64,000 nt of DNA, from NCBI GenBank assembly GCA_027488845.1, contig JAIYBC010000005.1, positions 1 through 64,000 of the forward strand, written 5' to 3'. Positions 1-8,929 of this stretch are shown piece after piece. Position 1 is the stretch's first letter. Every line of letters begins with the position of its first letter. Position numbers and translations under genes: made by a program. The stretch is from Verrucomicrobiales bacterium (GTDB taxonomy: Bacteria > Verrucomicrobiota > Verrucomicrobiia > Limisphaerales > UBA9464). The notes beneath the pieces are model-generated. The model searched no databases and was not told where the DNA came from. It saw only the letters and a program-made list of their open reading frames with translations.

Positions 1-1197
1 CCGCTGCGCCCTCAGGAACTGCTGCTCCAGCTTCTTCCGCTCCGTCACGTCGGTGTCGATCGCCAGGATCGACTTCGGACGCCCTTCCCCGTCCCGCAGC
101 AGCGTCCAACGGCTGTCCACCATCAGCCGCTGGCCGGACTTCGAGGCCACCGGGATCTCGCCGCTCCATTCCCCTTGGGACCGCACCGCAGCGTCCGCAG
201 CGTGGAAGCGTTCCGGATCCGCCTGGAGCAACTGGTCGGCCGCATTCCCCCCGGCCTCGGACGCGGTCCATCCGTACATCCGTTCCGAGCCCTTGCTCCA
301 GAACAGCACCTTCTGGTCGAGGCCCCGCACGAGGATCGCGTCGCGAGCCTCGTCGATCAGCGCCGCCTGCTCGGCGATGCGGACCTCGGCCGCGCGGCGT
401 TCCGTGATGTCGGTGCGGATGGCGACGTATTGGGAGGGCTTCCCGTCCCGGCCCAGGAAGGGGACGATGGTGGTGGCCACCCAGTACAGGTGGCCCGCCT
501 TGGAGAGGTTGCAGATGTCCCCGCGCCAGACCTCCCCGCGTCCGATGGTCTTCCACATCTCACGGAAGAAGGACGACGGATGCCGACCGGAGTTCAGCAA
601 CCGGTGGTCCTGCCCGACCAATTCCTCGCGGGTGTATCCGGAGATGCTGCAGAACAGGTCGTTGACGTAGGTGATCCGTCCCGAGGCGTTGGTGACGGCG
701 ACGATCGCGTGGCAGTCGAGGGCCGACTTGAAGTCGGAGAGCTCGCGGACGGACTCCCGCAACGCCATCTCGGCAAGGCGCTGTTCCGAGATGTCCACGA
801 GTTGGAGCAGCGTGCCTTTCGCGCCCAAGGACCGGGCGAGCACCCGGAGATGCCGCGGATCGATCCCGACCCGGAACGGCAGGTCGCCCGTGGTCGCGGG
901 ACGCCTGCCGCCGAGGACGGCGAGCATCTCCTCGACGCAATGGGCCGGAGGCGGCGGCGTCCCCAGGTGATGTGAGCAGAGTCCGCAGTCCTGGAGGAAG
1001 ACGCGTCCAGGAAGGAACGCCTCGGATTCCGGCAGAGCCCCGCGGAAGAGGTTCCTCCAAGCGGTGTTGACCTCCACCACGCGGCCGTCGGGATCCAGGA
1101 GCGCCGCTTCGCTCGGAAAAGCCTCCAGCGGCAGGAGCGTCGGCGACAGGATGCCGTCGTCCTCCGGACGCGCATCGTTTGGAACACCTGGGGACAT
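1..1197 (-). CDS. Multi-PAS sensor histidine kinase, N-terminal part (runs off the window)
   Basis: The gene reads leftwards and is still open at base 1, so only about 399 N-terminal residues are visible. Translation shows PAS/PAC units in series. PAC-like ends appear as LVDISEQRLAEM, IRTDITERRAAE and AIDTDVTERKKLEQQ, and one PAS core reads ITYVNDLFCSISGYTREEL. The last visible residues (LEQQFLRAQR) are the usual lead-in to the HisKA helix of kinases with a HDLNN or HDFNN box, so a kinase core beyond the edge is inferred, not seen. No membrane segment or signal peptide is visible, so it is probably a cytoplasmic sensor. I chose ATG 1197 because the frame stays open further upstream but has no other ATG and soon enters the neighbouring gene. 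No clear Shine-Dalgarno precedes it. Confidence 0.85.
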   Translation of the reverse strand, partial: MSPGVPNDARPEDDGILSPTLLPLEAFPSEAALLDPDGRVVEVNTAWRNLFRGALPESEAFLPGRVFLQDCGLCSHHLGTPPPPAHCVEEMLAVLGGRRPATTGDLPFRVGIDPRHLRVLARSLGAKGTLLQLVDISEQRLAEMALRESVRELSDFKSALDCHAIVAVTNASGRITYVNDLFCSISGYTREELVGQDHRLLNSGRHPSSFFREMWKTIGRGEVWRGDICNLSKAGHLYWVATTIVPFLGRDGKPSQYVAIRTDITERRAAEVRIAEQAALIDEARDAILVRGLDQKVLFWSKGSERMYGWTASEAGGNAADQLLQADPERFHAADAAVRSQGEWSGEIPVASKSGQRLMVDSRWTLLRDGEGRPKSILAIDTDVTERKKLEQQFLRAQR

Positions 1198-1337
1198 CGT
1201 GACTCGGGATCCCACGACAGCTCCGCCATGGAGGCCTCGCCGGGATCCATGGCAAGAAAACGCTCCCGATCCGAGTGACGCAAGCGCCGGGGATTCAGGA
1301 AAATCCTGATGCCCACATCCGGCGGCGTTCGGCAGAG

Positions 1338-1355
1338 GGACACGGATTTCACGGA
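1338..1355 (+). repeat. Left copy of an 18-bp inverted repeat pair
   Basis: GGACACGGATTTCACGGA is found here, and its exact reverse complement is at 2579-2596. The two copies bracket the AT-richer secreted-protein gene at 1377-2396. Related words occur at 63086-63112. Confidence 0.8.
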
Positions 1356-1376
1356 TTCCTCCGGAATTGTTGGGGC

Positions 1377-2396
1377 CTACTGCGGCAGCGGGACGAACCG
1401 GACGAACTGGGTGGCGTTGGTGGCCAGCCAGGCGTCGGGCACCGGCGCATTGCCGTCCTCGCCCATGGACAGCTCCCCCAGCCGCGTCCAGCCGGTCAGG
1501 TTGGTCGAGCCCTCGATCCGGTAACTCCGCGGCGGCAACCCGCGCAGGGTCAGCGACGGCCGGGAATTCGTCAGGGCGAAGTCGAGGAAGGGTCGGCGGG
1601 GGGAGGGGAGAATAACGAAGTTGACCAGTTGATATCGAGGTGGTGCTTCGCAGTTACCACCTTCAACGGCAAAGGATCCATATTGCGCTTCATTAACGCA
1701 TAAGCGTATCACCGGTATATATCCGGTCGCGGCTGGCCCAATGCGCCCGGGAATCGACCCAATCCTGAATCCAAGTCTGGTCGTTTCCACGAATGCCGAT
1801 CCTGTTTCAGAATTAGCCAACACGACATGGGAGTATCTACTTCGATCAACAACCAACTCTCCACCTTCTTCAATTCCGATCGTAATGGAGGGAGGACCTG
1901 GCCAACCAAGTCGCCTCATCCTGATCCCAGGAAATTCCCACAACCCGAGTGTCTCTGGAGTATCAGGGGTACCAACCACATAGCGAAATACTTGAGATCT
2001 ACCAATCATTGTAGGTGACCCAGATATATTGCTGTCAAAATTTAGATATCTCCAACTAGGAACGTAGCCAGGGTCCCAAACGAAGACAACAAGATAGGCA
2101 ATCTCACCTTGCCGAAACCCCTTTAGTATTCGAAGACTGTTGGTTCCCGGATCCCAACTCCCGGGCCAAGGGTTAGCGGTATTCCGAAACGGCATTGGGG
2201 AACCCAGTTCATTGGTCACGGATTGAGGATCACTTCCATATAGAATCTGAGCGACGTAGTTGGTGCCTGTCAGAGGTACACCATTCGGCTCAAGCACCAT
2301 CGGAGCAAAGCAACAACCCCAAGGGCCCACATTGATCAGGCCCTGAGCGAAGGTCAGCACGGGCAAGAGCCATAGGAGAAGGAACCTGATCTTCAT
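1377..2396 (-). CDS. Secreted protein of unknown function with a verrucomicrobial-type C-terminal module
   Basis: About 339 residues. It opens with a clear Sec signal peptide (MKIRFLLLWLLPVLTFAQG). I prefer ATG 2396; GTG 2411 would only add five residues before the signal. I recognise no catalytic domain in the body. The last 70 or so residues (around SYRIEGSTNLTGWTRL and ending TQFVRFVPLPQ) look like the C-terminal module common on secreted Verrucomicrobiota proteins. Base composition is odd: roughly 1610-2390 is clearly AT-richer than the surroundings, while 1377-1605, which encodes the C-terminal module, has the high GC of the rest of the window. This suggests a recently acquired passenger joined to a resident C-terminal module. 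The gene lies between inverted copies of an 18-bp repeat. Confidence 0.75.
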   Translation of the reverse strand: MKIRFLLLWLLPVLTFAQGLINVGPWGCCFAPMVLEPNGVPLTGTNYVAQILYGSDPQSVTNELGSPMPFRNTANPWPGSWDPGTNSLRILKGFRQGEIAYLVVFVWDPGYVPSWRYLNFDSNISGSPTMIGRSQVFRYVVGTPDTPETLGLWEFPGIRMRRLGWPGPPSITIGIEEGGELVVDRSRYSHVVLANSETGSAFVETTRLGFRIGSIPGRIGPAATGYIPVIRLCVNEAQYGSFAVEGGNCEAPPRYQLVNFVILPSPRRPFLDFALTNSRPSLTLRGLPPRSYRIEGSTNLTGWTRLGELSMGEDGNAPVPDAWLATNATQFVRFVPLPQ

Positions 2397-2578
2397 GGAT
2401 TGGGAACTCACGGCAGGCTAGCCGGCCCGTCGAACCCAGCAAGAGCCGCCTCGGACGAAGCCATTCATCCTTGGTTTCAGAGCTCGCCCTGACCTTGGGA
2501 GGCGGGGACTGATCGCGGACCACGCCGCGGCCGGCGTGGCTACGGTAACTTGGCTACACCGCCGGAGCCCCGTCCTCC

Positions 2579-2596
2579 TCCGTGAAATCCGTGTCC
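2579..2596 (-). repeat. Right copy of the 18-bp inverted repeat pair
   Basis: TCCGTGAAATCCGTGTCC is the exact reverse complement of 1338-1355. It runs directly into the CACGGAGG-type repeat at 2599-2625. Confidence 0.8.
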
Positions 2597-2598
2597 AC

Positions 2599-2625
2599 CC
2601 TCCGTGCGCTCCGCGTCTCCGTGGC
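2599..2625 (-). repeat. CACGGAGG-type repeat, downstream of uvrB
   Basis: This 27-bp word matches the reverse complement of 4769-4796 at 24 of 27 positions. With that copy it brackets uvrB. It ends 9 bp outside the uvrB stop codon. Confidence 0.7.
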
Positions 2626-2634
2626 AAAACCGCC

Positions 2635-4710
2635 TCACCGCCGCCGCTTCGGACGGTAGCCGGCCTTGCGCTTCGACTGGGAGTCGTCGAACCGCGCCCG
2701 GGCCCCGGCGCCGGGGCTCTTCATCTCCGCGCCGCCCAGGCGGCCCTTCAGCTCGCGGACCTGGTCGCGAAGCAGCGCCGCCTTCTCGAATTCCAGGTTG
2801 TTCGACGCCTCGATCATCTCGCCCTCCAGCTCGCGGATGGTCTCGGTGATGTCGATCTGGCCGACGCTGTCGTTCAACGCCGCAGCGGCCGCGTTGCGTC
2901 CCGATCCGACGCTGCTCAGCCCCTCCTCGAGACCGCGCTTCACGCTGCGGGGAGTGATGTTGTTGGCCTTGTTGTGCGCGAGCTGGCGCTGACGCCGGTA
3001 CTCGGACACGGCGAGGAACTTCTGGATGCTCTGGGTCCGGACGTCGGCATAGAGGATCACCCGGCCGTTGATGTGGCGCGCGCCGCGTCCTGCCGTCTGG
3101 ATGAGGCTGGTCGCGCTGCGCAGGTAGCCCTCCTTGTCGGCGTCGAGGATGGCCACCAGGGAGACCTCGGGCAGGTCGAGTCCCTCGCGCAGGAGGTTGA
3201 TGCCGACCAGCACGTCGCAGTCGCCCTTGCGCAGCGCGCGCAGGATCTCGACCCGTTCGATGGCGTCGATCTCGCTGTGCAGGTAGCGGACGTTGACGCC
3301 GAGGTCGCGCAGGTAGTCGGTCAGCTCCTCCGCGGTGCGCTTGGTGAGGGTGGTGACCAGCACCCGTTCGCCCTTGGCGACGGTGGCGCGGGCCTCGTGC
3401 AGCAGGTCGTCGATCTGGCCCTTCAGCGGCTTGATCTCCACGACGGGGTCGACGAGGCCGGTGGGGCGGACGATCTGCTCGGCAACGTTCGCCGGTCCGG
3501 CCCAGTTCATCTCGGTGGGACCGGGCGTCGCGCTGACGTGGACGGCCTGGCCCATGAGCGAGCGGAACTCCTCGAAGTTGAGCGGGCGGTTGTCCAGCGC
3601 GCTGGGCAGGCGGAAGCCGTGTTCGACGAGCACCGTCTTGCGGGCCATGTCGCCGGCGTACATGCCGCCGACCTGCGGCAGCGTGGCGTGCGACTCGTCC
3701 ACGAGCATGAGGTAGTCGCGCGGGAAGAAGTCGAGCAGCGTGCCCGGACGCGAACCCTTCGGGCGGCCGGTGATGTGGCGCGAGTAGTTCTCGATGCCCG
3801 AGCAGAAGCCGAGTTCCTGGAGCTGCTCGAGGTCGAACTCGCACCGCATCTTGATGCGCTGGGCCTCCAGCAGCTTTCCCTGCATCTCGAACTCGGCGAT
3901 GCGCAGCCCGAGCTCCTCGCGGATGGTGAGGATCGCGTTGTTGATCTTCTCCTGCGGCGTCGCGAACTGCTTGCTCGGGAAGATGTTCACCGCGGCGAGC
4001 GATTCCAGGGTGTCGCCGGTCAGCGGATCGAACCGGGTGAACCGCTCCAGCTCCTCGCCGAAGAACTCGATGCGCAGGGCGTCCTCGGTGTAGGCCGGGT
4101 GCAGCTCGACGACATCGCCGCGCACGCGGAACTTGCCGCGGGTGAGGTCGAAGTCGTTGCGGGCGTACTGGAGGTCGACCAGCCGGGACAGGAGCTGCTC
4201 GCGGCTGATGGACTGCCCGATCCGCAGGGGGACGACCATGCTCTCGTAGTCGTTGCGGTCGCCGATGCCGTAGATGCAGGAGACCGAGGCGACCACGATG
4301 ACGTCCCGGCGCGAGAGCAGGGAGTTCATGGTGGAGAGCCGGAGGCGTTCGATCTCCTCGTTCACGCTGCTGTCCTTCTCGATGAAGGTGTCGGTGCGCG
4401 GGATGTAGGCCTCGGGCTGGTAGAAGTCGAAGTAGCTGACGAAGTACTCGACGGCGTTGTCGGGGAAGAAGGACTTGAACTCGGCGTAGAGCTGGGCGGC
4501 GAGGGTCTTGTTGTGGGAGAGGACCAGTGCGGGACGTCCGGTGGCGGCGATGACGTTGGCCATGGTGAACGTCTTGCCCGAGCCGGTGACGCCGAGCAGC
4601 ACCTGGTGGGGCTGTCCGGCCTGGACGCCGGCGACGAGCTTGGCGATCGCGGCGGGCTGGTCGCCGGCGGGCGGGTAATCGGAACGGAGCTTGAAAGGCG
4701 ACTCGGCCAC
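2635..4710 (-). CDS. uvrB: UvrABC excinuclease subunit B
   Basis: A helicase-like protein of 691 residues that accepts damaged DNA from UvrA and recruits UvrC in nucleotide excision repair. Visible motifs are Walker A GVTGSGKT at residues 40-47, the SATPGPTE helicase motif, LLREGLDLPEVSLV (motif V), QTAGRGARH (motif VI) and a C-terminal UVR motif (ELEGEMIEASNNLEFEKAA) that contacts UvrC. Length fits the family (660-700). The open frame extends to 4995, but homology begins with AESPFKLRSDYPPAGDQ, so I place the start at GTG 4710. Longer versions would overlap the divergent neighbour. The gene stands alone. Inverted CACGGAGG repeats lie just outside both ends. Confidence 0.96.
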   Translation of the reverse strand: MAESPFKLRSDYPPAGDQPAAIAKLVAGVQAGQPHQVLLGVTGSGKTFTMANVIAATGRPALVLSHNKTLAAQLYAEFKSFFPDNAVEYFVSYFDFYQPEAYIPRTDTFIEKDSSVNEEIERLRLSTMNSLLSRRDVIVVASVSCIYGIGDRNDYESMVVPLRIGQSISREQLLSRLVDLQYARNDFDLTRGKFRVRGDVVELHPAYTEDALRIEFFGEELERFTRFDPLTGDTLESLAAVNIFPSKQFATPQEKINNAILTIREELGLRIAEFEMQGKLLEAQRIKMRCEFDLEQLQELGFCSGIENYSRHITGRPKGSRPGTLLDFFPRDYLMLVDESHATLPQVGGMYAGDMARKTVLVEHGFRLPSALDNRPLNFEEFRSLMGQAVHVSATPGPTEMNWAGPANVAEQIVRPTGLVDPVVEIKPLKGQIDDLLHEARATVAKGERVLVTTLTKRTAEELTDYLRDLGVNVRYLHSEIDAIERVEILRALRKGDCDVLVGINLLREGLDLPEVSLVAILDADKEGYLRSATSLIQTAGRGARHINGRVILYADVRTQSIQKFLAVSEYRRQRQLAHNKANNITPRSVKRGLEEGLSSVGSGRNAAAAALNDSVGQIDITETIRELEGEMIEASNNLEFEKAALLRDQVRELKGRLGGAEMKSPGAGARARFDDSQSKRKAGYRPKRRR

Positions 4711-4768
4711 GGCGGCGGACAGTAGGCCTCCACGGCCGCGGGGCGAATGGGGAAATGGGTGGGGAGTT

Positions 4769-4796
4769 GGCCACGGAGGCACGGAGGGCACGGAGG
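4769..4796 (+). repeat. CACGGAGG-type repeat, upstream of uvrB
   Basis: Three staggered CACGGAGG words lie in the 144-bp divergent region between uvrB and the frameshifted propeller gene. It is the inverted partner of 2599-2625. No clear promoter can be picked out in this interval. Confidence 0.65.
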
Positions 4797-4854
4797 GGGA
4801 GCCCAGGAAGGATGCTGAATTGAAGCCCAACAAGGACTCGTGTTCGCTGACCTG

Positions 4855-7800
4855 ATGACGACCGGCCGCCTGTTGTCCTGTTTGCTCCTCGGGATCTGGT
4901 CCGTCGCCTTGGGCCTCCGGGCCGGCACGCTGCTGGACACCTCGTTCCAGCTGGATCCGCGGGTGCAGATGAGTTTCAGCGCCATGGCGACCCAACCGGA
5001 CGGTCGAATCCTCGTTGCCGGGGCCTCGACGCCCTCAGGTCCGTTCTTGCTGGCTCGGCTTTTGCCGGACGGGACCTTGGACACCGGGTTTGGCGGAGGC
5101 GGGTGGTCGGGACTACAGGGACAAGGAAATCCGCGCTACTCCTACATCCGGGGAATAACCCCCTTGTCCAACGGCTCGATCCTGGTGGTGATTCAAAACT
5201 ACAACCCCTTCTCCAGCGGGTCGTCTTCCGTGGTGACCCGGGTTTCCCCGGACGGGAGTTCGGCGGGGGTCTGGACGACATTCAGTGACTCGTTCCAGCT
5301 GGTGGAACGGCCGGATGGCAAGATCTACGGGTGGGGAAGGCATTCGTGGACCTATTCCACCGGAGGCTTCAGCATTCCCGCGATCCAATTGTTCGACGCG
5401 GAGGGCCGTCCGGAATCCGGCTTCACGTTCCCCCAGGAGCTCGTCCCCACACAGATACCAAGCGGTTCGGTGACCAGTGTTCGAGTTTGCCGCAATGGCG
5501 ATCTCGTGGTCGGCCTGGAAAGATCCGGGGCGGTCCTGGCCCGGCTTTCGCCGACCGGCCAGATCCGCTGGAAGGTCGACCAATGGCCGGGCTGGCCCAA
5601 TACGATACAAGCAGTGGCGGAGCACATCGCCGAGGACAACCAAGGGGCCATCCTGGCGCTCCCTCGGTCCTACCAAGGGGCCGGTGCGTTTCGGGTCGGC
5701 GCGAACGGTTTTTGGACGAAACCGGCTTTCGTTCCCCGCTGATTGAGGGGTGGAACCGGAGCCTCCAATTGCGCGATGGACGTCTGCTGATCTCCGGCGA
5801 GTTCGGAACAATTGGCGGGCTCTCGCGGTGGGTGGTGGCCTGCCTGATGGAAGACGGTTCCCTGGACCTCCGATTCGCCCCCGGTTTGGGACCAACCTGG
5901 CGGAGCCCGATCGTTGGACTGGGGGAACAGCCCGACGGAAAGATCCTCATCGCCGGGGAGTTCACCGAGTTCGACGGCCAGCCAGTTCGAGGCCTGGTGC
6001 GTCTTCATCCGCGCAATCCCGAATCCACCGGCCCCACCAACGCGTTCTACGGTCCCGACTTCCTCATGGGCTACGAATGCGGCCAGCCCATCCGGCTGAC
6101 TCTGACCCGAGCTGGGGATCTGGATGGCACCCAGACGCTTCGAGTCTCCACGAAAGCCGGCACCGCCCGGGTGGGCGACGATTTCATCCCGTTCGCGACG
6201 AACCTTGTTTTCGGGCCTGGAACGCGTTTTGCCGACGTCGAGGTGCCGGTGGTTTCGGACGATCTCGCGGAAGGGGATGAAAACTTCTCCCTGGAATTCC
6301 AGCCCGGGAATGCGGCGACGCCGTTCACCTCCATCCATCCGCTTCCAGTCCGGCTGATGAACTCGATCTGCTATCTGCAGTTCGCGACCAACCGGATCGT
6401 TCTTCAGGAAATGGGCTCGGAACAACGGATCACCGGAACCGACACCTACATCGCGATCGAATCCTCCGGATCCTTCGAGTTCACCGTTCGCCGGATCGAG
6501 GAGTCGGCACGGGAAGGCCGGGACTATTACACCTATGGTGGACCTCCTCCGCGAATTCCCATCTATGTCGGCCAGATCGACAATGCCAGCGCCGAGGGAG
6601 ACCGGACCTTCCGCTTCGAGCTCCGGGCCCAGGGCAATGGCATCCGATTTCCCGGGCCCACCAATCTGGTGATGGTCATCCAGGATGACGACACGGCGGC
6701 CGGATCGGCCCGGGGATTCTCTCGGGCGGCTGGCGTCAATTCCGACCTGCGAACCGTCGCTCGGGTGATCGGCCACCCAGGTGGTGGATGGATCGCCAAT
6801 GGGGCCTTCCGCACCGCAGATGGTCTGGAACGAGCAGGGATTGTCCGCCTGAAGCCCGACGGAATCGTCGACGACCATTTCGTCCCGCCCAATCTTCCCG
6901 CCGGGACCGTCACCTGTGCGGCGGTCCAGATCGACGGGAAGGTGCTGATCGGTGGACTTTTTCCGGCTTCGTTGGATCCGACGGGATCCGGACTCGTTCG
7001 CCTTCTGTCCAACGGTTCCGTCGATCCAGAATTTCCCAGGGTATCCGCGGCGACCATCGGCTACAGCCAGAGGATCGTTGCCATCGAGGCGGGTCCCAGC
7101 GGTCGGCGGTTTGTCCATCGCGTCCTCTCCGACGGAAGCGAACTGACAACGCTCGAGTCGCCGACAGGCCAACTTCTGGACAGATGGACGAGACCCGCAG
7201 GATTCGGTGGAACACACCTCCAATCCGAACCCGAGGGCACTCTTCTCGTCCGCGCCAGGACCGGGGTGTACCGCTTTTCCGCCGGGAGGTCGGTCCAAAC
7301 CCTTCTCGCCGCTCCGGAATTCTGGGCACCTTGGCCAGATTGGACTCCGGTCGCGTCTTCGCTGAACGGAGAGACTTGGATCTCCGATGGACAAGGAATC
7401 GCACGGTACTCCCGAACTGGAGCCAAGATTGGATCCATCACCAATGTCGTCTTCGCCGGCAGGTCCTTTCCGATCTTGGGCGCCACCGGGCTGATGCGAA
7501 TGGGAACCAACCGGATGTTCGCCCTGGCCGTTTCCACAACCAACATTCTGAGCGTGGCTTTTGAATCCGACGGTCAGCCAGTGAGCCTGCACGTTCATGA
7601 CGGCCTCTACCTTTCGGCGAACACGCACCTCGTGTTGCCTGCGCAACATCCCAATGGAGAGATCGCGGTATTGACCGCGAACTCCGGCACGCTGGCACAA
7701 CGCGGATGGCTGCGACTCTCCAACGCGGGCGTGCCCATTTCGGACGTCGCGATCCACCGGATATCCCGAAGCTCGGATGGGCGGATAAGCCTGAGCTTCC

Positions 7801-7967
7801 GAGGGCAGGCTCCGAATGGGGTGGAGGTGCTCTCCTCGGATCAGCTCGGCTTGTGGAGCCCGTGGCTCCATTTGGAGGAAGTGAACACCGGTATGACCCG
7901 AGTCCTTCCAACCCCGGATCACGACGAGCCCCAACGGTTCTTCCGGGCCAACTCCCGACAACGGTGA
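4855..7967 (+). pseudogene. Secreted delta-60 repeat / Calx-beta protein, interrupted by a -1 frameshift
   Basis: Two open frames together make one protein of about 1037 residues. The first (ATG 4855, signal peptide MTTGRLLSCLLLGIWSVALG) stops at 5742. The second continues in the -1 frame to 7967. The join is at a run of five T at 5709-5713. Restoring a sixth T gives NGFLDETGF, which fits the delta-60 motif seen elsewhere in the chain (DGTLDTGFG, DGSLDLRFAPG, NGSVDPEF). A Calx-beta-like segment follows near 6200-6300 (VPVVSDDLAEGDENF). The C-terminus (RFFRANSRQR) resembles other secreted verrucomicrobial proteins. The role is probably an extracellular propeller of unknown ligand. A real mutation, programmed slippage and a sequencing error in the homopolymer cannot be separated here. 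No ribosomal re-start site is obvious. Confidence 0.8.
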
Positions 7968-8138
7968 GGCCGAGCCGTGGGCGCGAAAGGTGGGTCATCG
8001 CGTTGGGCTGGTTGCCGCGGGATGAAATGGGAAGCAGGTGGGAAATACGCGGCGAGGCTCGCGACCAGGGGCCAATTTCCGCCCTGTTCCAGTTTCCCAA
8101 ATTCCTCGGTAGACTTGACCTCACCGAGCCCCTGCACC

Positions 8139-8156
8139 CATATCTATGGCCATATG
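8139..8156 (+). promoter_or_regulatory. Candidate operator of the first toxin-antitoxin pair
   Basis: CATAT-N8-ATATG, with the inner palindrome TATGGCCATA at 8145-8154, overlaps the antitoxin start codon. A TTGACC word at 8115-8120 could be a -35 box, but its spacing to TATCTA (8141) is 20 bp, which is poor. Autoregulation by the antitoxin is typical for such pairs, but this site is inferred. Confidence 0.3.
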
Positions 8157-8408
8157 AAAACCACGCTGGACCTTCCTGAGGAAGTGCTGACTCAGGCGAA
8201 GGTCTATGCCGCCCTGCACCGAACCACACTTAAAGAACTGGTAACGGAAGGTTTACGTCGAGTGATCAGCCCTTCTGAAAGCCAAGTCGAGGCGGCCCAA
8301 CGGAACCGCTCCACCCGACTGATTGCGGCGCTGAAGGACCTTGGACACACGGGCTCGGTGGTCCCCCTACGGCGTGAGGAGATCTATGACCGCCAAGAGC
8401 TTCGTTGA
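8154..8408 (+). CDS. Type II antitoxin, VapB-like
   Basis: 84 residues, starting MKTTLDLPEEVLTQAK, the usual opening of small ribbon-helix-helix antitoxins (DUF2191/VapB type), followed by a helix and a polar tail that would bind the toxin. The frame is open upstream to 7977, but only the sequence from ATG 8154 looks like the family. Its last 23 bases overlap the PIN toxin gene, the normal coupled arrangement. It should neutralise the neighbouring RNase and repress the operon. Exact subfamily is uncertain. Confidence 0.85.
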   Translation: MKTTLDLPEEVLTQAKVYAALHRTTLKELVTEGLRRVISPSESQVEAAQRNRSTRLIAALKDLGHTGSVVPLRREEIYDRQELR

Positions 8409-8820
8409 CACCAACATCCTTCTCTACGCCGCTGGGACAGATTCCACGGGGGATTTCAAAGGCTCACGAGCGAGGGCCGTGCTGCAGGAGCCTGGGATTG
8501 GACTCTCGGCTCAGGTGCTCCAGGAGTTTGTCGCCAATGCCCTCAGCAAGAAGGCTCTGCAAATCTCCGAGGCCAAGATCGCCGGCGTTCTTCAAGTGTT
8601 GGAGGAGTTTCCCTGCGTGCCGATCACGCCCTCATTGGTGCGCGGTGCCCTCGCGCTTCGTACCCGACATCAGATTTCGTATTGGGATGCCGCCATCCTC
8701 GCCGCCGCCCAGTCACTCGGTTGCGATACCCTCTTCAGCGAGGACTTCAATCATGGGCAACTGTACGGGTCTGTTCGAGCGATCAACCCCTTCCTCGCAC
8801 CGGTGTCGGCGGCGACTTGA
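8386..8820 (+). CDS. vapC: PIN-domain RNase toxin, VapC family
   Basis: 144 residues with the PIN pattern of four acidic residues: FVDTNILLYAA (Asp8), an EFVANAL helix carrying Glu, YWDAAILAAA and CDTLFSED. PIN toxins of this class are Mg-dependent endoribonucleases that cut tRNA or rRNA and halt growth. I start at ATG 8386, inside the end of the antitoxin gene, because the family N-terminus begins there. Catalytic residues look intact, so the toxin is probably active. Confidence 0.9.
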   Translation: MTAKSFVDTNILLYAAGTDSTGDFKGSRARAVLQEPGIGLSAQVLQEFVANALSKKALQISEAKIAGVLQVLEEFPCVPITPSLVRGALALRTRHQISYWDAAILAAAQSLGCDTLFSEDFNHGQLYGSVRAINPFLAPVSAAT

Positions 8821-8929
8821 AGATGGCGGATGGTGTTCGGAGCCAGCTCCAGGGACGAGAGGCACCACTTCGGGCGGGATGCCGCGCAACTCGCTTGTCA
8901 GCGATGGGGCCCGCTCCAATGTCCCCGGC

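Noticed and set aside
2536-4725. 729-codon open frame on the plus strand opposite uvrB
   Set aside because: Its product is repetitive Ala/Arg/Val/Asp sequence with no family motif, and the minus strand encodes a clear UvrB. High-GC DNA leaves long antisense frames open.
7977-8153. N-terminal extension of the VapB-like antitoxin
   Set aside because: The added 59 residues have no likeness to antitoxins, and MKTTLDLPEEV is the standard family start.
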